A stretch of 64,000 nucleotides of DNA from Podocnemis expansa. Lineage: Eukaryota; Chordata; Testudines; Podocnemididae. Location of the stretch: contig ML681981.1 of NCBI GenBank assembly GCA_007922195.1, positions 15,757,940 through 15,821,939 on the forward strand, read 5' to 3'. The number at the start of each line of letters is the position of its first letter. Position 1 is the stretch's first letter. The translations under genes and the position numbers were made by a program. Below, piece after piece: positions 35,411-47,099 of this stretch. The notes beneath the pieces are model-generated. The model was not told the origin of the DNA. It searched no databases and saw only the letters and a list, made by a program, of their open reading frames with translations.

Positions 35411-36919
35411 TGTGTGATCTTTGATCACCAGCCATTTACAGACACCTGTAAGCTGGGACCAGGCCGGAGCCTTTTTAAATTTCCTGCCCTGCAGCATGCC
35501 CAGGCATTTGGCCTAGGGCAGGAACAGCATGGGAAATTGTAGATGCTGTGCTGCCTTCCCTGGTGCCTGCCACCCAGCTGTACTTCTCCCCTTATTCTCC
35601 TGACACCCCACTCTATCCTCCCTTGCTCCCCATTCTTTTGCTGCCACTCAGAAGGGGAAGGCAAGCATCACAGCAAAGTTCGTGAGAGGGGTGGGATCTA
35701 TTTAAAAATCTTGGGAACCACAGTGGTAGATGTGTCTGGTATGGGTTAGCAGGGTGGCATCTCACAACTGGGCACGGAGCCATCTGCCTACTGTGTACCC
35801 AAATGCCATCAACTTCCCTAGTGCCTGGGGAACCTATGCAAGTAGGCTGGAAGTCCCAGGGACAGTATGATCCATCACCCTCCCTCCTATTCCTTTTTGC
35901 AGATCTTCTTGGCTGGTGATATTCAGCAACAGGAACCTGGAGGGGTTAGGGAATGATTTGCCCTGTCAGACACTCCCCTGGGCCAGCTGCCCCCGCCCCC
36001 CCAGTACTGGGGGGGAGGTGGGGGCCCCAAACAGGGTGCTTCGCCCAGGGCCCCGCACCCCGCTAGGGATGGCCCTGCCAAGAACATCCCAGGATGTTTA
36101 GAGTGTGGGAACAAGCCAGAAGGAATGTTATAGAACGCATGCAGTATGGAAATTTTCTGTAATGTCTGGAGAATTACAAAATATGGGAATGTTCATGACC
36201 TCTTTTCTCAATCAATGAGATTTCCTGTTTCTCTGTAAAAAAAATCACAGAAATTTGGTTGTCATAAAAACTCATCAGCCAAAAGTATAATTGGTGCTTT
36301 TATTTCAGCCCCAGGAGCAGAGTTTATCTTGAGTTGCTGATTGCAGTTGCATGGCTTTCTTTGCAACACCAGAGCCAACATACTGAACAGTTGTTGGAAT
36401 TATTAATATTTTAGAACAAATAACACAGGGATATTATAAAATGTAACCATAAATTCTTAAGTTCAAAAGTCAAATTCTATTTCACACAATTGCTCTCATC
36501 CTGCCTAACAACAAAAGAATGAACAGTCATCATACCAACTCAGTAAACAAGCATGTGATCATAAGTAATAAGCATGTGCTCAGTGTACTTACAAATAGGT
36601 CAAGTCTAGGGGAAACCATCTCACCTTGGCATTCTGTCTCCACCTTGGTCAGCCAGGATGTGACTAAGACTTCTCAACTTCAAAGCTCTTTTTATATCAT
36701 TCAGCAAATAAGTTATGGCCAATTACTACTTTTGTCAACAATCTGAGCAGTTCACTCTTATTTCCGGTTTTAATTCAGATAATATTTACAGTCTCATTTT
36801 TCCCCCCCCCAGACTTCTTTTTCATGTTGACCAATAGTTTTTGTTACACCTGGATTCACCTAGGCCTTATTCTTTAAAATATGAATTGTAGGAGTAGTGG
36901 GAAAATTGATGTTGGCTTC

Positions 36920-37075
36920 TAACAAAAGAGTCCTGTAGCACTTAAAGAGTAACAGATTTATTTTTGCATGAGCTTTTGTGAGAGAAAATCCCACTTTGTT
37001 AGATGCTTTGAAGATGAGGGAACTTACAGAATGGAAAGATGACAAATGCAAGGGAGTGTAAAACATGGGACCAGG
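36920..37075 (-). repeat. Penelope-derived fragment, inverted
   Basis: Contains 'gtagcacttaaagagtaaca', 'tgcatgagcttttgtgagag' and 'cactttgttagatgctttga', the reverse complement of the Penelope terminal region, including its hammerhead-like segment (decayed). No plus-strand arm is present, so this copy is not palindromic. Confidence 0.75.
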
Positions 37076-37230
37076 TCATACAGTAACAGCAAATCAGAGC
37101 AATTCTTACTCTTTCTTTTATTTAAAAACACTTGCAGTTACCTCTGTCAGAGTCCTTTTTAAAATCTTCCCCTGATCTCATCAGTTATTCTTTGACCAAC
37201 ATATTCTCCATAATACTTTTATTTATAGAG

Positions 37231-37836
37231 CAGGCATGGCCAAACTGCGCATGCGGCTCTTGAATGAAAAATTGTGGCTCCTGGAAGAATGTCAGTAAAT
37301 CAATTTAGGGAAGCAGCCCCAGCTTAGGAGTTTTAAATCTCCCTCTCTGAGCATGCTCGGGGGGGGGGGACCCCCAGCCTGTGCCTAGCTGCTAGAGTGG
37401 CCAGGTAAGGGGGCTCGGGGGGGTGGATGTCAGGTTGGGGGAGCCAGCATCAGCGCTTGGGGGTTTGTGAGGGGGTCAGGGACAGCAGGGAGAAGCAGCA
37501 TCATGACTGGGGATGGCAGGGAGAAGCAGTGGCGTGGTCGAGATTTTTAAAAACAAAACCTCACCACTAGCCTGCAGTCTTCTACATCAAGTGACAGCTA
37601 AATTTTTACTGTATAGGCCTAGTTTTCATGGTTACCTTAAGTAATTATTAGAATCTGACATTGGTAGGATCAATATTTGCCCTCTTTTTATGATAAAATT
37701 AAAGTGAGCAATGAATTTTAAACTTTGTAATTTTGGAGTAGGTAAAAGTATATGGCTATATGCTTCAGTGTGGCTCTTGAAGGTTATAATAATCAGCCTG
37801 TGTGGCTCTTGAGTTCCATAACTTTGGCCATGCCTG
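37231..37836. mobile_element. hAT-type element, 606 bp, with 8-bp TSD
   Basis: Terminal inverted repeats CAGGCATGGCCAAA and TTTGGCCATGCCTG are perfect over 14 bp. The flanks are TTATAGAG (37223-37230) and TTGTAGAG (37837-37844), 7 of 8 identical with central TA. 'gcggctcttga' type blocks recur near both ends. No transposase ORF, so it is non-autonomous. Confidence 0.88.
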
Positions 37837-38059
37837 TTGTAGAGTAACTTTCAAGGTCTTCATTATACTTGCTAACCAGCCATTTTTCTTTACAACACAT
37901 TTCCTTAATCAAATATAGGGGGACTAACTTTTTTTTTGAAATTTATTCTACAGTTATGTTAAAAGTAAACTGAAAACAAACAATAATATTTACTTTAGAT
38001 ATTCTAAATGCTCTATTTCTCTCTCTTGTTATGGACTCTGAATATCTTGAATATTGGTG

Positions 38060-38160
38060 ACAAATTCCAAAGTAGTAGCCGTGTTAGTCTAGTTCAGTAA
38101 AACAAACAAGGAGTCTGGTGGCACTAAAATTCATTTATGCCACCAGACTGGTGCTTTGTT
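38060..38160. mobile_element. minimal Penelope-derived foldback with 13-bp TSD
   Basis: 101 bp. The left part reads 'tagccgtgttagtctagttc' then 'aaacaaggagtctggtggca'; after a 14-base spacer comes the inverted 'tgccaccagactggtgcttt'. Flanked by TTGAATATTGGTG at 38047-38059 and 38161-38173, a clean duplication. The hammerhead-like part has been lost and only outer arms remain. Confidence 0.85.
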
Positions 38161-38988
38161 TTGAATATTGGTGCTATGCAAGACTACAGCCTGAACAGCA
38201 ACTCTGTCTTCAGTCCCACTGGTACACTCTAATCTGGAAGGGCATCCTCAGCAGCACATGGAAGTCTACTAATTTCAGCTGAATAAGCCAGGTCATAGAG
38301 CCACGCCAATCAATATTCCAGTAGGTCAATTGCATGAAGGCAAAGCATCAGCTCAGATTGCAAGTTTGCATGGCATCATTTTAGTCAGATGTTTTAGAGA
38401 TGCCACGATACTCTTCTGACAAAGGCAGGGTTTTGAGGACTAACTATTTTACCATTATAAAACTTTAAAAAGCCATATTTTCTATATAATGCATTTTTAA
38501 AGGGAAAAGATCTTCTGTTTGGGGTTTTGTTTGGCAATTCCTTTAAATGGATCTCCAAGAACAATCTGGGGCAGAATTTTACCTGCACAAGTTCTACCAG
38601 CAGACTCCTTATAAAAAAGTTATCCATCCTGTCCTACCAGCCACCCAACAGCTTTCTTTGGACAGATCTGGGGGCAGCAAACAGACTCAACCTCCTGTGT
38701 TTTATAGGCAACACAAACACTAGTGAAGATAAAGAAACAAGGAGATCTGAAGGAATCAGTAACATGAGCAAGAAATAATTAATAATAGTAAAAATGAGTG
38801 AGCCCTGAAAATATACAAATGAATCTGTCTAGGTATAGTAACTGGAATCATGACTACTTCATGGGAAACCAAATCTGACAAAGTAGAAATAATGAAAAAT
38901 ATAAATGATGTTACTTTGCAAGGTGAGATGATCACAAACTCCCTACAGAGGAATGAAAGACTCTAGGTAGGAGACCCATACAGGTTAC

Positions 38989-39149
38989 AGTAAAACAAAG
39001 AAGGAGTCCCATGTCACTTTTAAAGACTAACAAATCTGTCAAATTAAATAAATTTCTTAAATTTATTTTTTAGTCTTTAAAAATGCCACAGGACTTGTTT
39101 ACTTTGCTGAACTAGACTGACATGACTACCTCTCTGGAACTTGTTATTG
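38989..39149. mobile_element. Penelope-derived palindrome with 8-bp TSD
   Basis: Left arm 'agaaggagtcccatgtcact', right arm 'tgccacaggacttgttta' and terminal 'ctagactgacatgactacct'. The arms meet in an AT-rich centre (39035-39075) without the hammerhead-like segment. CAGGTTAC occurs at 38981-38988 and 39150-39157. Confidence 0.7.
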
Positions 39150-39820
39150 CAGGTTACGGATCCCAGCCATGGCACATCCAAGCTAACATGGCACAAAGCC
39201 ATACTGCAGAAAGCAGTGCTGTTGTATAGGCAGTTCTGGAAATGCAAGAACAAAAGGAGATAGCCCATGGCAAGCCCTGTTTACAGAACTAATGCTGCTC
39301 GTTGATTACAAGGCAAAAATATAGCTGATTGCAAAAAAAGACAAAAACAAAAATCCACATGTTGATGAGCTAAGAAGAATAGGGCAATCTTCCCATTGCT
39401 GAGCAGGACTCCAACTCACAGCTGGTTTGCTACCTGTGTGACAGAGACAAGCCTGATGGCTACAGGAGGGTGCTCATGTTTGAATAGCGGGTTTTGCCTC
39501 ACCACAGGTAAAACTCCTCCCAGAGCCTAAGGGAAGGAAGCACTGGGCCCAGGTCCAACTAATTACGGGGGACAACTAATGAAAGAACAGGGACAGGTGT
39601 GAGGGTCACAGGTTTAAATGAGGTATGTGGAAGGGGACACCGAGCAGAGAACCCTGGACAGCACCCACTGCTCCCGAAAGTTGTCAAGGGAGCCAGTGGA
39701 TTCTACCTGGAGACATGATCAAACAAGGGACCAGAAATAGGCCCCACAGTCAGAGATCTCTATCTGCCATCCTCCTCTCCCTGGTCTTATAGATGGCTGA
39801 GGGGCAGGGACAGGGCAGGA

Positions 39821-39990
39821 ACCCAAACAAACACTGAAGGGGCAGGACAGGGCAGGAAACCCAAACAAAACACTCTGAGCCTGGCGTGGAGCAGGGAACC
39901 CAAACAAATAATGAAGGGTTGGGGTGGGGCAGGGAGCCCAAACAAGCTAACACTTAGGGACTAGAGCAGGGCACAAGGACCAAACAAACT
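39821..39990. repeat. minisatellite, 38-42 bp unit, five copies
   Basis: 'acccaaacaaa' recurs at 39821, 39859, 39898, 39936 and 39978, each preceded by 'gggcaggga'. The regular spacing shows a short tandem array. ORFs on the minus strand across it are repeat artefacts. Confidence 0.8.
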
Positions 39991-40485
39991 CTAAAGAGGC
40001 TAAGGGGAAAGTAGGCAAAGGGGAAAACAAATTAAGCAAACAAAGGGCAGGTGGGGCAGGCTGCAATGGGACCAGTGGTGTGGGGAGTGGAGAGGAGGCT
40101 GCTCTGAATGAGTTGGGGGGCAATACAGAGCATGTGGAAGCCCTCTGGCCAAAGCAGTTTGGGAAGGGAGGAAAAATCCAAGTATGAGAGGGAAAGGGTG
40201 TGCACCTAGGTGGGGAAACAATCCTTGCTGCCACAACAGTCCCAAGGGAGCAAACTGCAGGCATGCAGGCAAGAAGATAAAGCATGTCGTGGCAGAGGAG
40301 TGGTAGAGGGGTGGTGAGGCAATGGTGGCAGTGCTGGTGGTGGAGTTGAGAATAGATGGACCAAGGGGGAGGGCTCTAGACCATTCCTCCCTCTCCCCTC
40401 AACAGCAACACAAATTGCTACACTACGGCTATGTTCACACACCGTTTTGTTATTTCGAAACAAGTTATTTCGATATAACTTGTTT

Positions 40486-40495
40486 NNNNNNNNNN
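40486..40495. other. assembly gap (10 N)
   Basis: Ten N just downstream of the Myb exon in the Harbinger derivative. It lies in a TTTCGAAA-type palindromic end region; a hairpin could have caused the break. Confidence 0.99.
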
Positions 40496-40570
40496 TGGCC
40501 TCCACCCGTCCCGGGACCTGCTGGACAGGCCCAGCCCTGTGTGCCCCCGTGTGGGGGGGGGTGTACTTAC

Positions 40571-41161
40571 CCACGGGGGCTCCAGAGGTCCGCCGAGCTG
40601 TCCCGGGGTCTGACTCGGAGCCTGGGGCGGTGGTGGGCCCCTGCTCCTCAGTGCTGCTGCCCGCCTCCATGGGCCTGAACAGCTCCGGGGTCGTGGGGCT
40701 GGCCTCCGCCCCTGATGGTGGCGCGGCTGGTGGTCCCCCGACGGAGACGTCAGAGGTGGCTGCCTCCAGGCCTGATGAGGGGCTCTGATGCCCCCCAGAG
40801 GTGTCGACGGATGTGGCGGGGGCACCGCTGGGCTGTGTGCCCAGGAATTCATCCAGGGCCTCTTAAAATGCGCACGTGGCCTGGCTGCCAGGCCCCTCCA
40901 GTGCTCGCGCATCCCGGGTGTGGGCATACTCCTGGCGGAGCGTCTTTATTTTGCTCCGCACCTGTTCGGTCGTTCGGAGGTGCCCTCTTGGGACATTGCA
41001 TCCGCGATGTCATGTTATATGTCACGGTTCCGGTGGCTGGCCTGGAACCTTTCCAGTATGTCTGGCTGCCGCCAGATGCCCAGGAGGCAGGTCACATCCT
41101 CCTGCGTCCACACAGGCGCCCTCCGGCGTCCTGTAGCTGAGGGACCTGGCTGCTGGGCCAT
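40571..41161 (-). pseudogene. Harbinger Myb/SANT-like protein, exon 1, broken
   Basis: Second protein of PIF/Harbinger elements, a DNA-binding partner that brings the transposase to the element ends and the nucleus. From Met at 41161: MAQQPGPSATGRRRAPVWTQ, then EDVTCLLGIW (trihelix/SANT tryptophans), then RFQASHRNRDI. There is a TAA after NRDI, where the full element has Tyr, and a 1-base frameshift within about 15 codons; TTEQVRSKIKTLRQEYAHTR continues in the other frame. The exon ends at a strong donor (GTGG followed by gtaagt, 40565-40571). The second exon is absent. Confidence 0.8.
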
Positions 41162-41989
41162 GGCTGCCTGTTAGCTCCCTCCCTGCCACGCAGCCTAACA
41201 GGCACGCCCTGGCAGGAAGTTCCCCCAGGGTGCTGTGCACCCTGGGAGGAAGGTCAGCCGGTTATTTCGAAACAACGGTTGTTTTGAAATAACACGGCCA
41301 CTACAACGGTTGTTTCGAAACGGCATGTCCCATTGGCGTTATTTCGAAACAACCGTTTCGGGACAATGCCGTTTCGAAATGTAACGAGGTTTAGGTTGTT
41401 TCGCAAGGACCATGGCCATTTCGAAAGAAGCGGTTTGCTTCTTTCGAAATGGCCGTGCGTCGTGTGGCCATGGCACTCCTTATTTCGAAACAACCTCTGT
41501 TGTTTCGAAATAAGGGGTGTGTGTGGACATACCCTACCAGAAGAACAGAGATGGCACAATCATTCTCAGTTCAGAAACAAACCATCCTTCCACAGCTCCT
41601 GGTGTTAACTTGAGAGCTCCCACAGCAGCAACAGCAAAAGAAGTCCTTGTTCTCCTCTTTGCTGGCAATGAAAGACAGCAAGCTCCAAGACTGGCAACAG
41701 CAAAATCCAGCTCTCTACAAAGCTCCTCTGCAAGTGGCAGTAGTAGCAGTGGGACCTCATACTCACTCCCTTCTTCCCCACGGAGCAGGAGAGAGAAGGA
41801 AGACAGGCCAACAAGGTCTTCATCCAGCAATATCTACAGCGCAGCAGAACCTTCATGAGAATGAGGAGAGGGTGGAGAACAGATAGATCAGCTCCATGGT
41901 CAGCAAAGCCCTGTTTTCTGAGTAACCAGGGCAGTTAGAGTAATTAAGCACGGTAGATAAATTCCTCCTGTTTCAGTCAGGGAGGGAGA

Positions 41990-41990
41990 G

Positions 41991-42046
<56 letters not shown>

Positions 42047-42067
42047 CAGAGACAGAGGTGTGTGTGT
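41990..42067 (+). repeat. compound microsatellite (GT)n(GA)n(GACAGA)n
   Basis: A run of GT dinucleotides, then GA, then repeated 'gacaga', closed by a short GT run. Simple sequence, expected to be length-polymorphic. Confidence 0.95.
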
Positions 42068-42860
42068 TCCAAGCACAAGAAAGCCAGACAGTTTACCAAC
42101 AGCTGTTGCTACCAGCACCTAGGAGGTACAGGTTCCCAGGGCAAGCTTGCCCAGAGAGACCTTAGGACCCCAAGCCCATCAGCCCCAGGGCAGAAGGAAT
42201 CAGGGGAACTATAACTGTGGGAGTTTAGAGGTGGGGAAGCTGTGCCTCAGATCGGAAGAGCCAAGACCTGAAATGCAGGACTCCTGGTGTCTGAGTGCAC
42301 CCTGTTTGTCAAGCCTGTTATGTAAATGCTGCGAAAACAAATCAGAAGTACGGTCAATTTAATAAAATCATTTCTACGTTTCAGATCCCAATGCATCCAG
42401 CCATTTATGCACTTCATTAATTTTAATTTCACAAGTGCTTCACTTGAAGCCCTGGATTTGCATATGCACAGAAATCTTGCACTTTCTCTCTTTTTCTCAC
42501 TGTATATGCACACCACCAGAAAAAACACTTGATTATGTCCACCTTGCCACATAAGCCAAATGGCCCTGGGGATTGTACCTAGTCTCCTGTCTGTAGAATT
42601 GATAGAAATCTCCACTCTGCCTCTATCTTCTAGCTCCTCACATAGCTCTGAGTTACAGGTCCTTGCACAATATCAATTGTTCACTTTTTTGGTCTTATAT
42701 TATAAACTGCAGCTCAGACTTTTTTTGAAGTAGTATTTATTTACTGTCTTAATGATCTTTATGTTCTTTAGTCTAGGAGTTTTTAAATATTGATTCTCTT
42801 CCCCAGATGTTGGAGAAAGGTTTTGGACAATCTCTCTTTTTATTTTTTTCTTGTCTCTCA

Positions 42861-44092
42861 GGCTATGTCCACGCACAAGTCATAAAATTGATTTAACTGA
42901 AATCTATTTAAGTTAAATCAATATAAAAATCATTAAATCAATTTAATTTAAATTGATTTAACAGGTCCAAACCAAAAACCTGAAATCAAGCTAGTATGTC
43001 TGGGGACAGGAACTGCTAGTTTGATTCAGGAGAGGGGCACCATGGGAGGTGTTGCAACATGGCCCCCTGGCAGGGCCATGTTGCCACCCGCTCCCCTCTC
43101 TGGGTCTCCCCAGGACAGACAGTATCATGGGAAAAAAAGCCCCCACTGGCTCTGGGCTCCTGGAGTCCAGCAGGGGAATGGACATCCCTCCAGACTGGCT
43201 GAAGCCTTGCAGCTCAGCCAGCCATGGGGAAAAGAGGACCCCACATGCCCAGCTTTCCCTGCTGTAACCGGGCATTGGGGGCAGGGATCCCTGTGTGCCT
43301 GGCTTTCCCCACACTACCTGGTCAGTGGAGGAAGGGAGCCCAGTGTGCCTGGCTTCCCCTCTTGCTAGCTGGGTGGTGGGGGAGGGATCCCTGCATGCCC
43401 AGCTTTCCCTGCGCTAGCCGGGCAGCAGAGGCAGGGAGCCCCGTGCACCTAGCTTCCTTCCCTGCTAGCCAGGCGGCACCCCAGCTAGCCGCTCCACCCC
43501 ATGCAGGCTAGCAGGGGGAGAAGCTGGGCTCATAGGGCTCCCTTCCCCAGCTGCCTGGCTAGCATGGGGGGAAGCCGGGTGCATGGGGATCCATGTCCCT
43601 GCCTCCCGGCTAGCACCGTGAGTGGGGCACGGGGTGTTCCCCCCCATAACCCCCCCAGGGTGCTGGGAACTGGGCTGGGTGCTTTGCCTCACCAACCAGC
43701 CAACCAGCACCAGCTGGGGGTGGGGGGGTTGACCCTCCCTGTACCTCCCCTCCCTCCCTGACCAGGGTCCTGATCCCCACACTGGCCAGGGTGCTGATTG
43801 GGGGATTCCTTCCAGGGTGCCATGCACCCTGGGAGGAAGGAGGTCAGACCCCTTATATTGATATATTTTTATATCGATATAACAGGTCCACACAGTGTTA
43901 TATCAAAATGACAATTTGATACAACCCTCATCTCAATATAATACTAGGTTTTTTTATATCAAAGTTATTTTCCTTATTTCAAAATAAGGGAGCTTCTTAC
44001 TTCGAAATAAGTAAACATCATGTGGGCCTAAATTATTTTAAATCGAAATAATCAGCATGATTTCCATTTAAAACCTGTGTGTGGGCATGCCC
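42861..44092. mobile_element. PIF/Harbinger deletion derivative with internal minisatellite
   Basis: 1232 bp. Starts GGCTATGTCCACGCAC and ends with the inverted GTGTGTGGGCATGCCC; the flanks are TCA and TAA. The left part shares 'atgggaggtgttgcaacatgg' with the left end of the autonomous element (45592 onward). The right part shares 'caccctgggaggaagg' and 'ggtcaga' with the region upstream of the Myb gene. Between them both genes are gone and a 50-bp minisatellite has expanded. TTTCGAAA boxes are partly replaced by ATCGATAT-type boxes. Confidence 0.8.
43230..43490. repeat. 50-bp minisatellite inside Harbinger derivative
   Basis: GGGATCC/GGGAGCC markers occur at 43284, 43334, 43384 and 43434, an exact 50-bp period, with 'ctggctttccc...ctagccgggc' between. 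From about 43530 to 43620 related units appear in inverted orientation, making a long inverted repeat around 43500. Confidence 0.85.
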
Positions 44093-45439
44093 TAAGTGAT
44101 GCATCCCCAATTCTTTAAATTGTTATTACTTCTTGTTTCTATCTTCTGTATCTACTTCTTCCCCTTTCTCTGGAAGTGAATGACATATAGTCTTTTAATG
44201 CATGGTGACATAGGTGGGGTTGCTCCATAACATCTGGGCTGCATCCAGCACAGCAAGGACTCTGCTTTGGTTTGTTTCGAGCAGTTTGTTCCAACCAGGT
44301 CAGCCAAGGCCATAAGTTTAACCTCAGTTTTTAAACAGTTAAATAATCCATTCAGAATTTGACTGGCTGTGTCCGTAAAGAAAAACTGAATTGCAGCACT
44401 TGAAGCCAAGGACTTGACTTGTCCCCATCGGTTCTGGGCTTGCAGAGCTCTCCTCAGTCCTGAAGAGACCACACAGAAGCTTTCATAACTGTCTCATGTG
44501 CTTTCAGTTGGCTAAGCTGTCCTCTTGACCCTTCTAGGCCTTTGGGGAGGGGACTAAGTTGTGTAGGTAGCTGAGCTTCAGTGAATTTTCCTGAAAGGTG
44601 GGAGTCATGGGGTGGGACAGCCATATGGAAACACCAGTGCCTGCATTATGCCCCCTTAGTGGAAGTGGCAACAGGAGAGCCACTGATATTGCTACAGAAC
44701 ACTTGCTGATGAACTCCTAAACCCCCAGAACATTCCTTGGTAAGGTAGTATTTAAATAACAGAGCCAAGGGCTCTGTGCACCTTCCTGAACTGTTCCAGT
44801 TAGGGTTAAGTGATCCTTGGGTCATAGCATCCAGATACTTGGCATGCAAGTGCTGAATGTTTGTGAAAGTTTGAGAAATTCAATAGGCAGCATGCATGCT
44901 ATGTGCTGGGATGACACTGCTCAGTCCTGTAAAAGAGCCAGCAGAGGTGTTTTTCTAACACTAGAACACAGAATTTGGTGAACCAGCACCTTGCAATCAC
45001 AAGACATAGTGCTGAGAATCCAAGGACAGAAGTCTCAGTTAACCTAGAGACAGCTTAGGCTATAAAGCTGGCAAATTCAAAGACAGAAAAGGGCAATGGG
45101 ATATGAAGGGTCAGTTGCTATGCACACAGCAAAGACCACGGTCCCTATTACCCATACATCTTCTCAGCATTCAGGTGTACGGAATAATCATCACTGAAAA
45201 GCACAGAAAGATTAAGATACACGACTGCCCACTTGTTAGATTTTCCAACTAACACTTCAGTGCTTTCTGCCTTGCCACTCCACATGGTTGGGAGGCACTT
45301 CCCATGAACACCTACAAAGCTACTTCATCATCCACCTTCTAATCTCTCCTTGGAGCTCGCTACGACAATGGCTACAAAAAACTTGATGATGGTTAGGCTA
45401 CTAAGCCCACTCCTATCTATCTTACCAGATGCTATCTTA
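44093..45439. other. non-coding DNA between two Harbinger elements
   Basis: Unique-looking sequence of moderate GC. The longest ORF (minus, 44152-44472, 106 codons) has no known domain and no supporting context. Nothing else is identifiable. Confidence 0.5.
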
Positions 45440-45650
45440 GGCTACGTCCACACACAGGGCATTGTTTCGAAATAAGTTATTTCGAAACAAGTCATTTCAA
45501 AATAAAGCCCTTATTTCAAAATGACTTAATTCAAAATAACCAAAAACCAAACTGAAATAAGGGAAAAGCGGGAATAGAAATAGCATGTTCTCCATGGGAG
45601 GTGTGGCAACATGGCCGCCTTCCTGGGCCATGTCGGTGGCCGTGTTGCCA

Positions 45651-45666
45651 GCCAATCCTATAAAAG
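45651..45666 (+). promoter_or_regulatory. CCAAT and TATA boxes of the Harbinger transposase
   Basis: CCAAT (45652-45656) and TATAAAAG (45659-45666) lie about 60 bp before the transposase ATG at 45726. The placement suggests the element carries its own pol II promoter, with a short leader. Inferred from motif and spacing only. Confidence 0.55.
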
Positions 45667-45725
45667 CTGGCCCCAACCTCACTTCCCTGTCCATTCTGGC
45701 TAGCAGGACTCTGCAAGTGACAGAC

Positions 45726-47039
45726 ATGGACACTGCCCAGCTGCCCAGCCAGCGCCATGCAACACAGAAACCCTCTGCCCGACTGCAGAGTGTCCTGCAG
45801 ATGTGGGACACTCTGCTTGCAGAGTGTCCCACGTGGTGCCCAGCCTGTGCGCAAGGCTGTCATCCAGCTGGGCTGCAGAGCAGAGCTACTGCCCCTGCCC
45901 CCCTCTGTGCCTCGCCAGGTCTGGTCCCAGGAGACTGGTGGGAGCGGGTAGTGCTGTAAACCTGGGGGGATGACCAGTGGAGGAGGAACTTCCGGATGAC
46001 TAGGGCCAGCTTCAACCTCCTGGTCGTAGAACTCGCCCTGCTGCTGCGCCAAAGGGACACCACCATGAGGCCTGCGATCCCTGTCAACAAAAGAGTGGCC
46101 ATCGCCCTGTGGAAGATGGCCACTCCGGAGTCACACAGGTCTGTGGCGCACCTCTTTGGCATCGGGGGGTCCACCACCGGCAACATTCTCGTGGAGGTCA
46201 CCAGGGCCATCAACTGGATCCTGCTGCAACGTCTGGTCACACAAGGGGAGCGACAGGAGACCATTCCAGGCATGGTCACACTGGGCTTTTCCAGTTGTGC
46301 GGGGATCCTGGACACCACGCACATCCCCATTCGAGCCCCAGAGCACAGAGCCAGAGAGTACTGAAACCACAAGGGGTACCATTCCATCATCTTGCAGGCC
46401 CTTGTGGACCACTGGGGCCTTTTCCAAAACTGTTATGTGGGATGGCCAGGGAGGGCCCATGATGCCCGGGTCCTCCGTAACTCTGCCCTGTACTGGGACG
46501 TGGAGGCGGGCACCTTCTTCCCCCTGCATAACATCAATGTTGGGGGAATGGAGGTTCCTGTCCTTATTGTGGCAGACGCAGCCTATCCCCTGCACTCATG
46601 GCTCATGCGGCTGTATGCAGGGCCCCTTGATCCCCGACGGCAGATCTTCAACTGCCGCCTGAGCCGCTGCCGCCAGGTGGTCGAGCGGGCATTTGGCCGC
46701 CTCAAGGCACGTGGGAGGTACCTCCTTACACACCTCCACCTTGCGGAGAGGACAATGCCACAGCTGGTCAGTGCATGCGTGGCCCTGCACAACTTCTGCG
46801 AGCAGTGGGGTGAGCCCATTTCAGCTACCTGGGAAGCTGAGGCACAACTCCTCGCCAGAGGAGGAACCCAGACCTGTGCCCCCACGGGAGCAGCCATCCC
46901 AGAGAGCCATGACAATGCGGGATGCACTGATGACCACCTTAACCCTGGAGGAACTCTGAGGGCCAGGCCTGCCCTGCCCCACACCACCTTCTCCCCCATT
47001 CACTCACAGCCAGCCCCCACCCATCCACCTGCACTGTGA
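45726..47039 (+). pseudogene. PIF/Harbinger DDE transposase with two nonsense codons
   Basis: Cut-and-paste transposase, 437 codons in one frame from the ATG at 45726 to a TGA, with no frameshift. An N-terminal helical/HTH region (VNKRVAIALWKMATPESHRS, then VAHLFGIGGSTTGNIL) precedes the DDE nuclease: Asp in GILDTTHIPI (codon 196), Asp in VADAAYPLHSWL (codon 284) and Glu in VVERAFGRLKARGRYL (codon 320). The C-terminus has VALHNFCEQ as in HARBI1-like proteins. Two in-frame stops, codon 78 (TAA, 45957) and codon 213 (TGA, 46362, just after RAREY), inactivate it. Otherwise it is well preserved, indicating a fairly recent element. Confidence 0.93.
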
Positions 47040-47099
47040 ACTACCCCCAGTAAAACCACTCAAAACCAAGAATAAGTTTCAAACATTTATTAACAAAAC

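Larger units (their letters stand above)
35411..40420. other. non-coding DNA with scattered repeats
   Basis: No exon or domain-bearing ORF. Several Penelope-derived copies, one 606-bp hAT element and a minisatellite at 39821-39990 are listed separately. The rest is AT-rich single-copy-looking sequence with short GC-rich patches (35960-36080, 37350-37530). Confidence 0.55.
40427..41534 (-). mobile_element. PIF/Harbinger derivative carrying only a Myb/SANT gene
   Basis: About 1.1 kb, including a 10-N gap. Ends are GGCTATGTTCACACACC and the inverted GGTGTGTGTGGACATACCC; TAC flanks both sides (40424-40426 and 41535-41537), the 3-bp duplication size expected for PIF/Harbinger. Both ends are rich in TTTCGAAA boxes. 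It contains the Myb/SANT exon on the minus strand but no transposase. It is homologous to the right half of the element at 45440-50100. Confidence 0.85.

Noticed and set aside
34581..35664. Stacked ORFs in a GC-rich patch
   Set aside because: They follow the minisatellite period in several frames and both strands.
39821..39990. Regularly spaced short repeats as a CRISPR-like array
   Set aside because: Units are contiguous and similar throughout with no unique spacers, in an animal genome. It is a minisatellite.
44152..44472. 106-codon minus ORF between Harbinger elements
   Set aside because: No domain, no splice or promoter context, and no resemblance to any family I know.
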